Source: Thiotrichales bacterium
GTDB taxonomy: Bacteria; Pseudomonadota; Gammaproteobacteria; Thiomicrospirales; Thiomicrospiraceae
Reading direction: 5' to 3'
Length of the DNA: 64,000 bases
NCBI GenBank assembly: GCA_016938655.1
Contig: JAFGUG010000031.1
Location: 98,653-162,652 of the forward strand
A program made the position numbers and the translations under genes. Of this stretch, positions 63,925 through 64,000 are shown piece by piece; positions within the stretch are counted from its first letter, which is position 1, and every line of letters begins with the position of its first letter. The notes beneath the pieces were generated by a model, which was not told the origin of the DNA, did no database searches, and worked only from the letters and a program-made list of their open reading frames with translations.

Positions 63925-64000
63925 GGGGCTATAGCTCAGCTGGGAGAGCGCAACACTGGCAGTGTTGAGGTCAGCGGTTCGATCCCGCTTAGCTCCACCA
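63925..64000 (+). tRNA. tRNA-Ala, anticodon GGC
   Basis: A complete 76-nt cloverleaf: acceptor GGGGCTA/TAGCTCC with the G3-U70 pair that marks alanine tRNAs, D-arm GCTC/GAGC, anticodon arm CAACA-CTGGCAG-TGTTG with anticodon GGC, T-arm AGCGG-TTCGATC-CCGCT, discriminator A and encoded CCA ending on the last base of the window. Further tRNA genes may follow outside. Confidence 0.97.

Overview
The window is a gene-dense bacterial chromosome segment, AT-leaning (roughly 43-45% GC by eye). It looks gammaproteobacterial. Gene neighbourhoods point that way: yoaA-tsaB, accA-tilS-pyrG-kdsA-eno-ftsB, surE-pcm-yqaA-nlpD, yciB-yciI-rnaAM-yciO-rluB, zipA-ligA-darP. A CbbY-type phosphatase (Rubisco-inhibitor repair), small c-type cytochrome, cyanase, and overall style suggest a chemolithoautotrophic sulfur oxidiser of the Thiomicrospira/Hydrogenovibrio/Thiomicrorhabdus kind; that placement is inference. 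I saw no transposase, integrase, phage gene, CRISPR array or rRNA operon.

Layout. 1-9.2 kb: 3' end of rnhB, cheV, a zinc-free-type L36 (rpmJ-B), a YoaA helicase, tsaB, a universal stress protein, an unknown exported protein, a small cytochrome c, ycaO and a DUF481 outer-membrane protein. 9.4-20.4 kb: housekeeping block accA, tilS, pyrG, kdsA, eno, ftsB, smr, surE, pcm, yqaA-like, nlpD, Mth938-domain gene. 20.5-26 kb: amino-acid genes alaC, hom, thrC and an RpfE-like gene. 26.3-35.4 kb: an accessory locus with a three-gene ABC importer, Rof-like protein, sigma-54 activator, an operon of OsmC-like protein, acyl-CoA-dehydrogenase-like flavoprotein and rubredoxin/rubredoxin-reductase fusion, then cyanase. 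35.5-49 kb: a TDT/SLAC1 channel, recJ, yqiA, small unknowns, a kinase, zinc-ligand-poor dksA, cbbY, hopJ, a sugar kinase, zipA, ligA, darP. 49-57.9 kb: EamA exporter, short asparaginase, HTH-less S24 protein, yciI, yciB, rnaAM, yciO, site-2 protease, rluB, a DedA-like protein, a frameshifted diguanylate cyclase, rnhA. 57.9-64 kb: slyX, M61 peptidase, two divergent TDT proteins, gltX and tRNA-Ala(GGC) ending at the last base.

Two observations stand out. First, a perfect palindrome GCAGGCCTGC (8-bp core CAGGCCTG) is dispersed through the whole window: 16 exact 10-mers and 30 copies of the core, where base composition predicts well below one of either. It lies on both sides of stop codons, between convergent genes and inside genes, using mainly two reading frames (Ala-Gly-Leu and Gln-Ala-Cys). 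It behaves like the cyanobacterial HIP1 highly iterated palindrome but has another sequence. Second, the 26-35 kb locus is apparently one sigma-54 regulon: I find three -24/-12 promoters with exact GG-N10-GC spacing in front of the importer operon, the OsmC/flavoprotein/rubredoxin operon and cyanase, with the sigma-54 activator encoded between them and repeated AT-rich elements upstream that could be its binding sites. The gene set fits import and oxidation of a nitrogen- or sulfur-containing small molecule that ends in cyanate, then cyanase splitting it to ammonia and CO2; the substrate cannot be read from sequence.
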